From: Ilyomonas sp963790435
GTDB lineage: Bacteria; Bacteroidota; Bacteroidia; Chitinophagales; Chitinophagaceae
Reading direction: 5' to 3'
Assembly: GCA_963790435.1 (NCBI GenBank)
Contig: CAWBOI010000001.1
Location: 1,364,001 to 1,428,000 of the forward strand
Length of the DNA: 64,000 nt
The notes below the pieces were generated by a model, which was given only the letters and a program-made list of their open reading frames with translations, ran no database searches and had not been told where the DNA came from. Positions 17,543 through 25,876 of the stretch are shown here, in pieces (position 1 is the first letter of the stretch; every line of letters begins with the position of its first letter). A program made the position numbers and the translations under genes.

Positions 17543-18385
17543 ATGAGGCAATGTTTTTTATTCCATATTCTCGTTCTGATTTCCGTTTTTGTTTTTGCAC
17601 AAAAAAGAGACAGCGTGCGCAATGCATTGGTTGAAAAAACTTTGTTTAGCGGCTCGCATTTTAGTTTTTCGGTGATCCCTTATTTATCCCAAAAAGCTAA
17701 GATTACAAAAGAATCGGGCGAATATGCTCTTACTTCTACCATCATGCACGGCATAGAAGCCGGCGGAAACTATCATATCAATTTCAATAAAAATTATTCA
17801 CTTGTCATCGGTTTGCATGGTGGCGCAAGCGCGAGGAACGCCAATGTATTTATTCATAAAGAAGATTTCAATCCGCAACTACAAGTTAATGTGAACGACA
17901 ATGGTGCGCTTACCAGAGAATATGATTTTTATATAAGTGCGCCGATATGGTTTGAAAAAAGATGGCAGTGCAAAAATAAAAACCATTGGAGTGCGATAGC
18001 TGGCATTAATGTGCGGTTTTATCCTGATGATATTTCCGATGGCACCGGCTCTACTTATCCCAATGTTAACGGGCAAAATGTTGTTGTTTATGAAATCAAT
18101 CTGACCATTGGAAACAATTATAAGCCCTGGATCAATTACAACATTGGTGGAGGATATTCTTTCCTATTAAAGAACGATAATTTTTTGCGCTTTAATTTAT
18201 TGGCAAATTTTTCTTCTACTAAAATGGTAAATGGAGATTATACCATTACTGTAACAGGTAAACCTGAAAGTTCAGGTAAGTATTCGGCCAATCTATCTTA
18301 CTTAGGATTGGCCATTGATTATATTTTCACCGGAACCAACAAACGGTTACGCAATTTGTATGAAAAGGAGTTGCATTATCGCTAA
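17543..18385 (+). CDS. probable outer-membrane beta-barrel protein
   Basis: A 280-residue protein with a signal peptide ending FVFAQ and alternating hydrophobic strands ending in aromatic residues (YHINFNK, WINYNIGGGYSFLL, LRFNLLANFSS, YLGLAIDYIFT), typical of small outer-membrane barrels. I recognise the fold type only. It starts 21 bp after the MFS gene and precedes a broken lipoprotein gene by 1 bp, so the three form a unit. A core 10-mer copy at 17588 (complement) codes for part of the signal peptide. Confidence 0.65.
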   Translation: MRQCFLFHILVLISVFVFAQKRDSVRNALVEKTLFSGSHFSFSVIPYLSQKAKITKESGEYALTSTIMHGIEAGGNYHINFNKNYSLVIGLHGGASARNANVFIHKEDFNPQLQVNVNDNGALTREYDFYISAPIWFEKRWQCKNKNHWSAIAGINVRFYPDDISDGTGSTYPNVNGQNVVVYEINLTIGNNYKPWINYNIGGGYSFLLKNDNFLRFNLLANFSSTKMVNGDYTITVTGKPESSGKYSANLSYLGLAIDYIFTGTNKRLRNLYEKELHYR

Positions 18386-18386
18386 T

Positions 18387-18872
18387 ATGATGTCTAAAAT
18401 TCTTATTATATTGATTATTTTCTTTGCCTTCAATGGTTGCAGGAAAGACAAAACAGACGGAAGTATGCAAACCAATGTTGCCTTTGCAAATTCATTGCGG
18501 CTTAGTCCGGCTGGAATCATTATAAGCAACGATTCATTACTTATGAGCGCTTCTCTAAACCGAGATTTTATGCCAATGCAAAATAGCAATGGAAGCGGGC
18601 TTGAATGTTCTATTCAAATATATTTCAAAAATAGTTTGCCGCTGCCTTTAGAAGTTACATTGAGAAAGATATATGTGATGAATGGAAATCAAATTTAGAC
18701 AAGCTCACACATTACCACTGATCTTACAATACCAAATGTTTTGGGTGGAAATGTAAACAATGGCCCCAAATGGGGACCTGATATTTTGGTAGATGTAGTT
18801 TGCGAATTTGCAATCAATGGTAGTATTTATAGAGCAATTGCAAAACAGCAAAAAATTGGCATGACCGTTTAA
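18387..18872 (+). pseudogene. lipoprotein gene with an in-frame TAG
   Basis: The frame from the tandem ATGs at 18387/18390 encodes a signal peptide with lipobox FNGC and about 100 residues, then hits TAG at 18696-18698. The same frame continues without another stop to TAA at 18870-18872 (about 58 more codons, including NVLGGNVNNGPKWGPDI). The whole would be a 161-residue lipoprotein. A single base change explains the break. The function is unknown; it is coupled to the barrel gene upstream. The next gap carries one CAAAAACAAA copy at 18880. Confidence 0.65.
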
Positions 18873-18909
18873 AAATGAGCAAAAACAAAAGACAATAGAA
18901 TTTTTTCAC

Positions 18910-19470
18910 TCACTTTCCCCAGCGATAACTTTCAACTTCCAATCCTGCTAAATCAAGCATCCTATTCACCACTGTTGCCGCTACTTCTTCAATGGTTTTA
19001 GGACGACTATAAAAAGAAGGCGTTGCGGGACAAACAATTCCGCCAGCAAGCGTTACCGTTTCCATGTTTTTAATATGAATCAAATTATAAGGCGTATCGC
19101 GCAGCATCAAAATCAGTTTGCGCCGTTCTTTTAATATTACATCGGCGGCACGGGTAATCACATCATCGCTCATTCCGCTTGCAATTCTTCCTAAGGTTCC
19201 CATGCTGCAAGGCACAATCATCATTATATTATACTTTGCCGAACCCGAAGCAAACGGTGCCGAAAAATCATATTTGTCCCAATACCGAACCGGATAATTG
19301 TTATAACTCTCATCACCCAATTCCGTTTTCCAGATTTCTTTTGCGTTGGCACTCATCACCACGCTTAGCTCCTGCCACTGGGTTTGGTTTTGCACTAATT
19401 TATCCAACAACAATTTTGCGTAAATAGAGCCGCTTGCGCCGGTAATGGCAACCACAATTTTGTTCGTCAT
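18910..19470 (-). CDS. ubiX: UbiX-type flavin prenyltransferase
   Basis: A 186-residue flavodoxin-like protein. The N-terminus VVAITGASGSIYAKLLL and the later PCSMGTLGRIASGMSDDVITRAADVILKERR stretch (PCS and the Arg/Lys-rich helix) are diagnostic for UbiX/Pad1. It attaches a dimethylallyl group to FMN to give the prenyl-FMN cofactor of UbiD-type decarboxylases. With a UbiA-like enzyme at 55334 it fits menaquinone synthesis through the futalosine route, where UbiX/UbiD/UbiA homologues act. No ubiD is in the window. Confidence 0.92.
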   Translation of the reverse strand: MTNKIVVAITGASGSIYAKLLLDKLVQNQTQWQELSVVMSANAKEIWKTELGDESYNNYPVRYWDKYDFSAPFASGSAKYNIMMIVPCSMGTLGRIASGMSDDVITRAADVILKERRKLILMLRDTPYNLIHIKNMETVTLAGGIVCPATPSFYSRPKTIEEVAATVVNRMLDLAGLEVESYRWGK

Positions 19471-19485
19471 GTTGTAAAGATAGTT

Positions 19486-19668
19486 GACAGTTGAGAGATG
19501 ACGGGGATATGACAGTTGTTAGTTGACAGAAATAAGGTGACAGAAAGGAAAGCAAAATCAGCACATAATTTTTCGTACAAAAACAAAAGATGAACTTTTA
19601 GGTATCTATCAACTGTTATCTCTAATCCGTCATCTGTCATCTCCTATCTCACCTCCCACATCATACAT
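19486..19668. repeat. GACAG/ATGAC-word quasi-palindrome
   Basis: The gap before yidC holds two complementary word-rich arms. The left one (about 19486-19548) has units such as GTTGACAGTTGAGAGATGAC, and the right one (about 19605-19652) has TATCAACTGTTATCTCTAAT and GTCATCTGTCATCTCC. A CAAAAACAAA copy (19578) lies between them. It resembles the other word-family hairpins in the window. Confidence 0.5.
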
Positions 19669-19716
19669 CTAACACCGTACATCGAATCACACCTCTCAAC
19701 TTCCCGCTTCAAACCC

Positions 19717-19724
19717 TACCTTTG
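19717..19724 (+). promoter_or_regulatory. -7 box candidate for yidC
   Basis: TACCTTTG fits the TAnnTTTG -7 box and would place the transcript start about 18 bp before the ATG at 19749. I see no good -33 TTG at the expected distance. Confidence 0.35.
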
Positions 19725-19748
19725 CCGCTCAAATTTTTTTCAAGTCAA

Positions 19749-21608
19749 ATGAAAGCGGATAAAAATACCGTCATTGGTTTTGTGTTGTTGGGACTTTTGT
19801 TTTTTGTGTATTTCTGGTACACCAGTAAACAACAAGCTGTGTTAAAAGCTGCAGAAGCAAAAGCTCAGGATTCAATTAACAACGTAAATAGGGCAAAAAT
19901 AAAACCCGTTGATCCGGCAGTAGCTTACCAGGATTCTTTACATACCGATTCCCTTACCCGTAAGGAACAGGCTGGTTCTTTTCAAACAGATGGCATTGGC
20001 ACTGAGCAAACTACGGTGGTTGAAAACAACCTGGTGCGCGTAACGTTCAGCAATAAGGGCGGGCAAATAAAAAGCGTTCAACTCAAAAATTTTAAATCCA
20101 TAGACAGCACGCCTGTGTTGCTTTCCGGTGGAAAAACCGATGCGATGGGTTACACCATTAACACCAGCAACAACAAAAGTGCAGAAACATCGAATTTGCT
20201 TTTTACGCCTTCCGCAATTACCAAAAATGCCGATGGCAGTCAAACACTTTCTTACACTTTATCTGGTGCCAACGGGCAAAGTATTGTTCATCAATACACC
20301 ATTCGTCCGGACAATTATATGATTGACTGGAACATCAATATGAATGGTGCCAATCAATTACTCACCAATAATGTGTTGAATTTTCACTGGAATATTTCTA
20401 TACACCAGCATCAATATTCCGGCACTTACGAAAAAGAACAATCACGTCTTTGTTATTACGATGCCAATGATGGCTACGACTTCGACCGTGCTACAGGCGG
20501 CGCAAGTAAAGACTTTAAAAATCCGTTAGATTGGTTTTCTTTCAAGCAACAATTTTTCAATACCACTCTTATTTCTAAAGATAAATTTAAGCGCGGTGGT
20601 AAAGCGCAGATGAATTCGCAACCCGACAGTTCTCGTATGTTGTATGCTGCCTCTGCAGACATGCAGATTGCAACGCCTAATACACCCAACATTACCGTGC
20701 CTTTGCAGTTGTATTATGGGCCGAACGCTTTTTATACGATGAAAAAATATGGCAACCACATGGAGGAAATTGTGGATTTGGGTTCGGGCATTTATTCATT
20801 TGTAAAATACATCAACCGATGGATTATTATGCCGGTGTTCGATTTCCTGGCTTCGTTCATCAAAAATTTCGGATGGGTGATTGCGTTGCTCACTTTGTTT
20901 ATCCGTTTGGTAACATCGCCCCTCACCTACACTAGTTATTTAAGTGGTGCTAAAATGAAAGTGCTGCGACCCGAATTGGCTGAATTAAAAAAGAAGCATG
21001 GCAGCGACCAGCAGGCGTATGCAATGGACCAGATGCGGATTTTTAGAGAAGCTGGCGTAAATCCACTTGGCGGTTGCATTCCGGCACTTTTACAAATACC
21101 CATTTTCTTTGCGTTGTACAGTTTTTTCAGCAGTAATATTTTGCTGCGCGGGCAAAGCTTTTTGTGGGCGCACGATTTATCAACTTATGATGTGATTGCA
21201 AAGCTGCCTTTCAGTGTTCCGTTTAATTATGGCGATCATGTAAGCTTGTTTACCTTAACGGCGGTTATCACCAATTTCTTTATTGCATTCTACAACATGA
21301 GCATGACGCCCGACCAAAGCAATCCTGCCATGAAGTATATGCCCTACATTTTTCCATTTGTGTTGTTATTTGTTTTTAACCGGCTTCCGGCGGCGCTTAC
21401 CTGGTATTATACGGTATCGAACTTAATCACATTGGGTATTCAGTTTGTGATTCAGAATTACATTATCAACCACGATAAAATACTGGCTGAAATTGAAGTA
21501 AAGCGCAAGCAACCGAAAAAGCCTCAAAGCAAGTGGCAGGAACGCTTTCAGCAAACGGTGGAAACACAAAAGAAGATGCAGGCGTTGAAAGACAAAACAA
21601 AGAAATAA
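19749..21608 (+). CDS. yidC: membrane protein insertase YidC
   Basis: A 619-residue insertase. It begins with a membrane anchor (KADKNTVIGFVLLGLLFF), followed by a large periplasmic beta-supersandwich domain (about 60-340). The conserved Oxa1 core has RLVTSPLTYTSYLSGAKM with the hydrophilic-groove Arg, then GCIPALLQIPIFFALYSFF and the last helices, and a basic tail. It inserts and folds inner-membrane proteins alone or with SecYEG. An in-frame TTG at 19722 exists but the ATG at 19749 matches homologues. Length and domain order are those of Gram-negative YidC. Confidence 0.96.
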   Translation: MKADKNTVIGFVLLGLLFFVYFWYTSKQQAVLKAAEAKAQDSINNVNRAKIKPVDPAVAYQDSLHTDSLTRKEQAGSFQTDGIGTEQTTVVENNLVRVTFSNKGGQIKSVQLKNFKSIDSTPVLLSGGKTDAMGYTINTSNNKSAETSNLLFTPSAITKNADGSQTLSYTLSGANGQSIVHQYTIRPDNYMIDWNINMNGANQLLTNNVLNFHWNISIHQHQYSGTYEKEQSRLCYYDANDGYDFDRATGGASKDFKNPLDWFSFKQQFFNTTLISKDKFKRGGKAQMNSQPDSSRMLYAASADMQIATPNTPNITVPLQLYYGPNAFYTMKKYGNHMEEIVDLGSGIYSFVKYINRWIIMPVFDFLASFIKNFGWVIALLTLFIRLVTSPLTYTSYLSGAKMKVLRPELAELKKKHGSDQQAYAMDQMRIFREAGVNPLGGCIPALLQIPIFFALYSFFSSNILLRGQSFLWAHDLSTYDVIAKLPFSVPFNYGDHVSLFTLTAVITNFFIAFYNMSMTPDQSNPAMKYMPYIFPFVLLFVFNRLPAALTWYYTVSNLITLGIQFVIQNYIINHDKILAEIEVKRKQPKKPQSKWQERFQQTVETQKKMQALKDKTKK

Positions 21609-21611
21609 AGA

Positions 21612-21646
21612 CCTCGTCCCAACCCTTCTCCACAAGTGGAAAAGGG
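21612..21646. repeat. solitary copy of the leuS-element terminal repeat
   Basis: The sequence CCTCGTCCC, AACCCTTCTCCAC, AA, GTGGAAAAGGG matches, with a few changes, the 37-bp inverted ends of the element inside leuS (37571 and 38043). It forms the hairpin 21623-21646 just after the yidC stop. There is no second end nearby. Confidence 0.7.
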
Positions 21647-21652
21647 CAAGAA

Positions 21653-21693
21653 CAAAAACAAACCCTTCCTGTTGTAAGAAGGGTTTGTTTTTG
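21653..21693 (+). terminator. yidC terminator built from two inverted CAAAAACAAAC copies
   Basis: The left arm CAAAAACAAACCCTTC and the right arm GAAGGGTTTGTTTTTG enclose a short loop (CTGTTGTAA). The T-rich 3' arm gives an intrinsic terminator on the + strand. Both arms contain the 11-mer in full, in opposite orientation. Confidence 0.8.
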
Positions 21694-21749
21694 TTTAAAC
21701 TTCCTGCTCTTGTATTCATAAATCAACAATCACAATTCACAAATCATCC

Positions 21750-22367
21750 ATGATCATCCAACTCTTGAATGCTGGCAAACGCTTTAATAGAGATTGGATC
21801 TTTCGTAGGGTAAATTATTCGTTTGAACAAGGTAGAAGCTATGCCATCATTGGTCCGAATGGAAGTGGCAAAAGCACTTTACTGCAAGTGATTGCAGCGA
21901 ACATTGCTGCGAATGAAGGAAAGATTGAATGGAAGAAAAGCAATGGTTTAATAAATGAGGCCGAAGTGTTTCAGCATATTGCCGTTTGTGCACCTTACCT
22001 CGAAGTAATTGAAGAAATGACGGCAACTGAATTTCTCCAATTTCATGCGGCTTTCAAGCCCCTCTTATCATCGGTTTCGATTAGAGAAATAATAGAAATT
22101 GTTGGGTTAGAAAAAGCAGCACAAAAACAAATCCGTTATTACAGCAGCGGCATGAAGCAACGCATCAAACTGGCGCAGGCCATTTTTTCGGATGTTCCCG
22201 TTTTATTGCTTGACGAACCTTGCACCAACCTTGATACAACCGGGTTTGCGCTGTACCATCATTTGATTGAAAATTACTGCAAAAACAAACTGATGGTAGT
22301 GAGCAGCAACGATATAAATGAATACGATTTCTGTGAAGAGAGATTGAAGATTTTAGATTATAAATGA
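21750..22367 (+). CDS. ABC transporter ATP-binding protein, short
   Basis: A 205-residue ATPase with Walker A GPNGSGKST, signature YYSSGMKQRIKLAQAI and Walker B VLLLDEPCTNLD. The signature is the SSGMKQR type seen in CcmA-like and export ATPases. It is short and stands alone: no permease is next to it. Likely roles are heme/cytochrome-c export or a gliding-type exporter; neither is proven here. A CAAAAACAAAC copy at 22280 encodes CKNK within the protein. Confidence 0.85.
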   Translation: MIIQLLNAGKRFNRDWIFRRVNYSFEQGRSYAIIGPNGSGKSTLLQVIAANIAANEGKIEWKKSNGLINEAEVFQHIAVCAPYLEVIEEMTATEFLQFHAAFKPLLSSVSIREIIEIVGLEKAAQKQIRYYSSGMKQRIKLAQAIFSDVPVLLLDEPCTNLDTTGFALYHHLIENYCKNKLMVVSSNDINEYDFCEERLKILDYK

Positions 22368-22427
22368 GTGATTATTTAGAGTTAACTCAATGATGTTATC
22401 CTAATTCCAACTCTAAACATAAAAAAA

Positions 22428-22988
22428 TCAGGCGAAAACAAACAGGAATAATAAGCTGATAACAATTCCATTTCGCAGTTGTTTGATGGCTTTCACAAGA
22501 TGATTGTCAACCGATTTTACAGAGATGGAGAGCAGTTGCGCTGTTTCTTTGTAAGAATAGCCTTGCAAACGAATCAACTGAAATACTTTGCGCCGCAGTT
22601 CGGGCATTAAAGCCAATAAATTTGTTAATTGAGAAGATAAGGAAGGTGAAAAATCGGGAAGCAGGTAAGTGGTGTGTTGGGCTTGTATCTGCATTTCCTT
22701 TTCCAGATGCGCCCGCTTATTTTCTTTTCTCAGATAATCTATAAAAACCGTTTTGGCAATGTGAAACAACTGCTGCCCGATGGTATGTTTTTCGGAAATG
22801 GATGTACGATATTGCCACAATTTTAAAAAAGTAGTCTGCATCAAATCGAGTGCATCATCAGCCGTTGTTTTCTTTTTGAAATAAGCAAAAACGCCATCGC
22901 AATGTTCGTTATAAATATGTTCAAACGCAATGGCATTGCCTCTTTGCAAAGCAGTGGTAGTAACAGGATGGTTGAGGTCGTAAATCAT
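22428..22988 (-). CDS. ECF-type RNA polymerase sigma factor
   Basis: A sigma-70 family protein of about 186 residues. Region 2 is visible in FEHIYNEHCDGVFAYFKKKT with DALDLMQTTFLKLW, and region 4 in MPELRRKVFQLIRLQGYSYKETAQLLSISVKSVDNHLVKAI. This is the size and spacing of the ECF group common in Bacteroidota, where it usually pairs with a FecR anti-sigma factor and SusC/D genes. None of these lies next to it. It ends in a hydrophobic VISLLFLFVFA tail, possibly membrane-associated. I start at 22988 (MIYDLN); a start at 23003 adds five residues. Confidence 0.85.
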   Translation of the reverse strand: MIYDLNHPVTTTALQRGNAIAFEHIYNEHCDGVFAYFKKKTTADDALDLMQTTFLKLWQYRTSISEKHTIGQQLFHIAKTVFIDYLRKENKRAHLEKEMQIQAQHTTYLLPDFSPSLSSQLTNLLALMPELRRKVFQLIRLQGYSYKETAQLLSISVKSVDNHLVKAIKQLRNGIVISLLFLFVFA

Positions 22989-23084
22989 AAGCAGCCAAAT
23001 CAAATCGTTGCAACAAATCTAACAATAAAAAGAGGACAAAAACAAACACTATCATTTTATAGACAGTCGGGTTTCATTCTTCTT

Positions 23085-23495
23085 TTACATGCCTTTCTTT
23101 GTCTCAATAGCGATGGGAACCACATCCGTCAATTGAAGCGACTTCACCATTGTTTCAACCGTGCTTTTGTACTTCTTAAAATGTGGTGTTTGAATGTGTA
23201 GTTTATAAGCCTCTATACCGGCATACGTTTCAAAAACAGTTACATGTGTTAGATGCTCTTTATCATACACCGCATATAAAGAAAGAACACCGGGCTCTTT
23301 ACGAACAGCCGCTTCCATTCCTTCTTTCAACGCTGCTTTATAATTTTCTAACTGCGCAGAGTCAACCACAATATTTGCAATGCGCAGGTAATGCTTGTTC
23401 TGTTGTGCCGAAGCCGAAGTAGTTGCAAGTAGCATAAAAATTAAAAAAATGCAGTGTTGTAAAATGCAAAATTTTACTGCTTTTGTTTTTATCAC
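23085..23495 (-). CDS. secreted antibiotic-biosynthesis-monooxygenase-like protein
   Basis: A 136-residue protein with a signal peptide (cleavage after SASAQ) and one ferredoxin-like ABM domain: LRIANIVVDSAQLENYKAAL, VLSLYAVYDKEH and TVFETYAGIEAYKLHIQTPHF. This dimeric alpha-beta barrel family includes small monooxygenases and isomerases; the actual reaction is unknown. Export to the periplasm is common for such proteins in this phylum. It lies behind the sigma factor on the same strand; the gap holds one CAAAAACAAAC (23037). Confidence 0.75.
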   Translation of the reverse strand: MIKTKAVKFCILQHCIFLIFMLLATTSASAQQNKHYLRIANIVVDSAQLENYKAALKEGMEAAVRKEPGVLSLYAVYDKEHLTHVTVFETYAGIEAYKLHIQTPHFKKYKSTVETMVKSLQLTDVVPIAIETKKGM

Positions 23496-23549
23496 AATTT
23501 CGTGTTTTTGTTAGCTAACAAAATAAAGAGGATTTGTTTTTATTATAAA

Positions 23550-23840
23550 AATGATTTGAAAAAACCACAGGGAGCGGGCATTCCGACAGTTGGTTATTTT
23601 GCTGAACAAGTCATCTTTCACCCAACTACTTTGGCTACCTGGTGAAAAGTAACCGGCAAAACCGCAAAGGAGTACGTTTATACAAAACTGATTGAGGTGG
23701 CGAAAGAAAAGATATTCAATCCATCAAAGTCTGTAAGCGAAGAAGCGTATGAACTGAACTTTACATATCCGCAGCCTTTCATTTCTTCAAACAACAAATT
23801 GGGACATACACCTAATGAATATAGAAGTTCGTTGAGTAGG
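23550..23840 (+). pseudogene. AraC-family DNA-binding domain remnant
   Basis: One frame (codons starting at multiples of 3) reads GIPTVGYFAEQVIFHPTTLA, then a TGA at 23643, then KVTGKTAKEYVYTKLIEVAK and EKIFNPSKSVSEEAYELNFT with HTPNEYRSSL at the end. This matches both helix-turn-helix units of an AraC/XylS C-terminal domain. The N-terminal effector domain and start are missing, and one stop interrupts it. It is a truncated relic. It ends exactly where a CAAAAACAAAC copy (23841, complement) begins. Confidence 0.75.
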
Positions 23841-23891
23841 GTTTGTTTTTGTAAGAAAATTTGTTGCGGGAATAGATGCTCGCTTTTATAG

Positions 23892-24152
23892 TTGTTATGA
23901 AGATTTGGTAAAGGTGGTTATTATCAAACAGTAATTGCCGCTAACAAACAGGGCTTGCCGAAGTGAAGGAAATAGAACTCCGTCCAGCGCGGCAACTGAA
24001 GCCAAATTTATATTTACAAGTTGATGATTTTGCAGGTAGCTAAATTTATAATGTTGAGCCAGATGTGTCGCTAAATTAAAAAACATAAGTTGAAAGACGC
24101 CTTTCATCAGCCTGCATGTTGGTAACACCATTGTTGGCGGCTGGGTTTTGAA
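23892..24152. other. intergenic stretch without a supported gene
   Basis: No convincing coding frame is present. The words GCCGCTAAC and TAGCTAAATTTATA appear here (near 23938 and 24037), and the latter recurs near 25712 on the other side of the GH47 gene. This suggests related spacer DNA flanks that gene. Confidence 0.4.
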
Positions 24153-25604
24153 TCACCTGAACCCCAATCTACGTTTAGCTTCATCAACGGTGAAGTTACT
24201 TTTTTTAAAAGGGTGGGCTTCTGTGTTAAACACATAATCGTCAATATTAATGCTTTTATCCTTGCTGAAAGTCAAGTAAAAGTATTTCATGTTTTCAGCA
24301 ATGAAGAAAGTTTCCATTTCGTCTTTCTGCTTTTTGGTTCTTACATCTTCCACATGGCAATAGGCAATTTCGGTTCTGCAATATTTTTTTATATCTCCGT
24401 AATATTTCCTGACTCTGTTATAATAAATACTATCCCCCGTATAATGCCACAAATAATAGGAAGATTCGATAACTTCCGGATTAAGCTGGTAAAAAGGATT
24501 GATGATTGAATCTTTTTTATAATCATACACCATCGGAATGAGACCCTGCTTATCCCAAAGAAAATCCCAGGCGTTGAGACTTGTTTTTGCTCTTGCCAAA
24601 TCGCCTGACAAAGCAAGCAAAGCCGGGAAATAGGCATCCCAAAGGGTAACTTCTGCATTCAGCTTTTCGCCCGTATTCATATCCACCTTACCGTACCATA
24701 GCATTCCGTTGCGTGGTTCAGCAATGTACTGTTGGATCGCCGCAATCTGTACATCCCACATTTTTTTTAGCTCAGGGTCTTTAAATAAAAGCCATGATTT
24801 ATACAAATATTCAAAATACGAATCGGCATAAGCACCCACCATACTTTGGGTAAGTGTCCAATTGCCGGTTTCCACATCAAGGTCACGTCCCAACAAATTA
24901 ATTTTCGACCGCATCGAATAGATTTTCTTAGTGGCTCTTTTGGCGACCTGGTAATAGGTGGGATTTTGAGTATAATAACTGAGGAGACCAAATTCAAAAA
25001 TATAGGACCCCGCTTCAGCAACATTTACGATATTCCCTTTTGTTGCACCTGTTTTTAAGTTTACATAATAATAAGGCAAACCCGTTGGCGAACGGAATGC
25101 AGGAAGTAGCCTGTCGGCGAAATCCTGTGCCTTTTGCAGGACTTTTTTATTGCCTGTCATCTCGTAGATGTTTAACAGGCCACCCAAAATTCTAATATCA
25201 ACTTCAAACACTTTCACATAAATGTCTTTATCAAAGCGTAAACTATCTACCACAAAGTTCTCTATACGTTTGGCTTCGTTTTCGAATCCCAAAATTTTTA
25301 AGGTGCTGTAGCCGTCTATAGGAGACATATTAATTGACTCAGCATACCAATCGTGATATTTTTTTGAAAGGGGCAATAAATTATCATGAGGCCAGGCGTA
25401 TTTCACATAAGCGTTCCAGGTTCGGATGGTTTCATTTTTTACATCTTCTGCAAGTGTAATTGAAGCAGGGTCAGATTCATTGCTATATGTAATGATACTT
25501 GCCTTTTGCTTTTTGATTGTTTGTTGTGCCCGGAGGTTCGCTACACTAAAAAGCAGTATAAAAAAGAAAGAGAAAACCTTAATAGTCATAATGGTCAATT
25601 TCAT
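24153..25604 (-). CDS. glycoside hydrolase family 47 alpha-mannosidase
   Basis: A 483-residue secreted enzyme. A signal peptide (about 1-26) is followed by the (alpha/alpha)7-barrel motifs of class I alpha-1,2-mannosidases: WNAYVKYAWPHDNLLPLSK near the N-terminus, SPIDGYSTLKILGF, FEVDIRILGGLLNIYEMTG, and near the end FNTEAHPF, whose Thr normally binds the catalytic Ca2+. It should trim alpha-1,2-linked mannose from glycans with inversion. GH47 is mainly eukaryotic and sporadic in bacteria. No SusC/D or other glycosidase is adjacent. A second ATG six codons in (MTIKVF) could be the true start. Confidence 0.88.
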   Translation of the reverse strand: MKLTIMTIKVFSFFFILLFSVANLRAQQTIKKQKASIITYSNESDPASITLAEDVKNETIRTWNAYVKYAWPHDNLLPLSKKYHDWYAESINMSPIDGYSTLKILGFENEAKRIENFVVDSLRFDKDIYVKVFEVDIRILGGLLNIYEMTGNKKVLQKAQDFADRLLPAFRSPTGLPYYYVNLKTGATKGNIVNVAEAGSYIFEFGLLSYYTQNPTYYQVAKRATKKIYSMRSKINLLGRDLDVETGNWTLTQSMVGAYADSYFEYLYKSWLLFKDPELKKMWDVQIAAIQQYIAEPRNGMLWYGKVDMNTGEKLNAEVTLWDAYFPALLALSGDLARAKTSLNAWDFLWDKQGLIPMVYDYKKDSIINPFYQLNPEVIESSYYLWHYTGDSIYYNRVRKYYGDIKKYCRTEIAYCHVEDVRTKKQKDEMETFFIAENMKYFYLTFSKDKSINIDDYVFNTEAHPFKKSNFTVDEAKRRLGFR

Positions 25605-25669
25605 GTAAAAGATTGCTTACTATTTTTGATAAAGTTAGGTGGATCGTAAACTTGCCGCTTACGGATTAA

Positions 25670-25840
25670 GCTTGGCAAAGAACTGGTATTTGAAAAACAT
25701 CAAGACAGAACTGTAGCTAAATTTATATTTTAAAGTTCATTCTTTATTCGGTTGCCGAATATATAATGTCCAACGGAAGCCAAAGACAATAGCAAAACAA
25801 AACTTGATACTGCGTTTTGTCAGCCAGTTCTTTGCCAAGC
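25670..25840. repeat. 17-bp inverted repeat, cassette-border-like
   Basis: GCTTGGCAAAGAACTGG at 25670-25686 and its exact complement at 25824-25840 enclose 137 bp of AT-rich, non-coding DNA containing TAGCTAAATTTATA. The outer flanks also look related (CTTGCCGCTTACGG and CGTTTGTTGACGG). It separates GH47 from the NTF2-like relic. It could fold as a long cruciform. Confidence 0.6.
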
Positions 25841-25876
25841 CGTTTGTTGACGGTAGTTCTTTATCGGTTCAATATG

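Noticed and set aside
1476..18698. Reassigned TAG or TGA codon
   Set aside because: In-frame TAG and TGA occur in broken genes, but intact genes also end in TGA (ABC ATPase at 22367) and TAG (small gene at 61228). Recoding is not supported.
23895..24131. Minus-strand frame of 78 codons between the AraC relic and GH47
   Set aside because: No signal peptide, motif or coding bias; it overlaps repeat-like spacer words.
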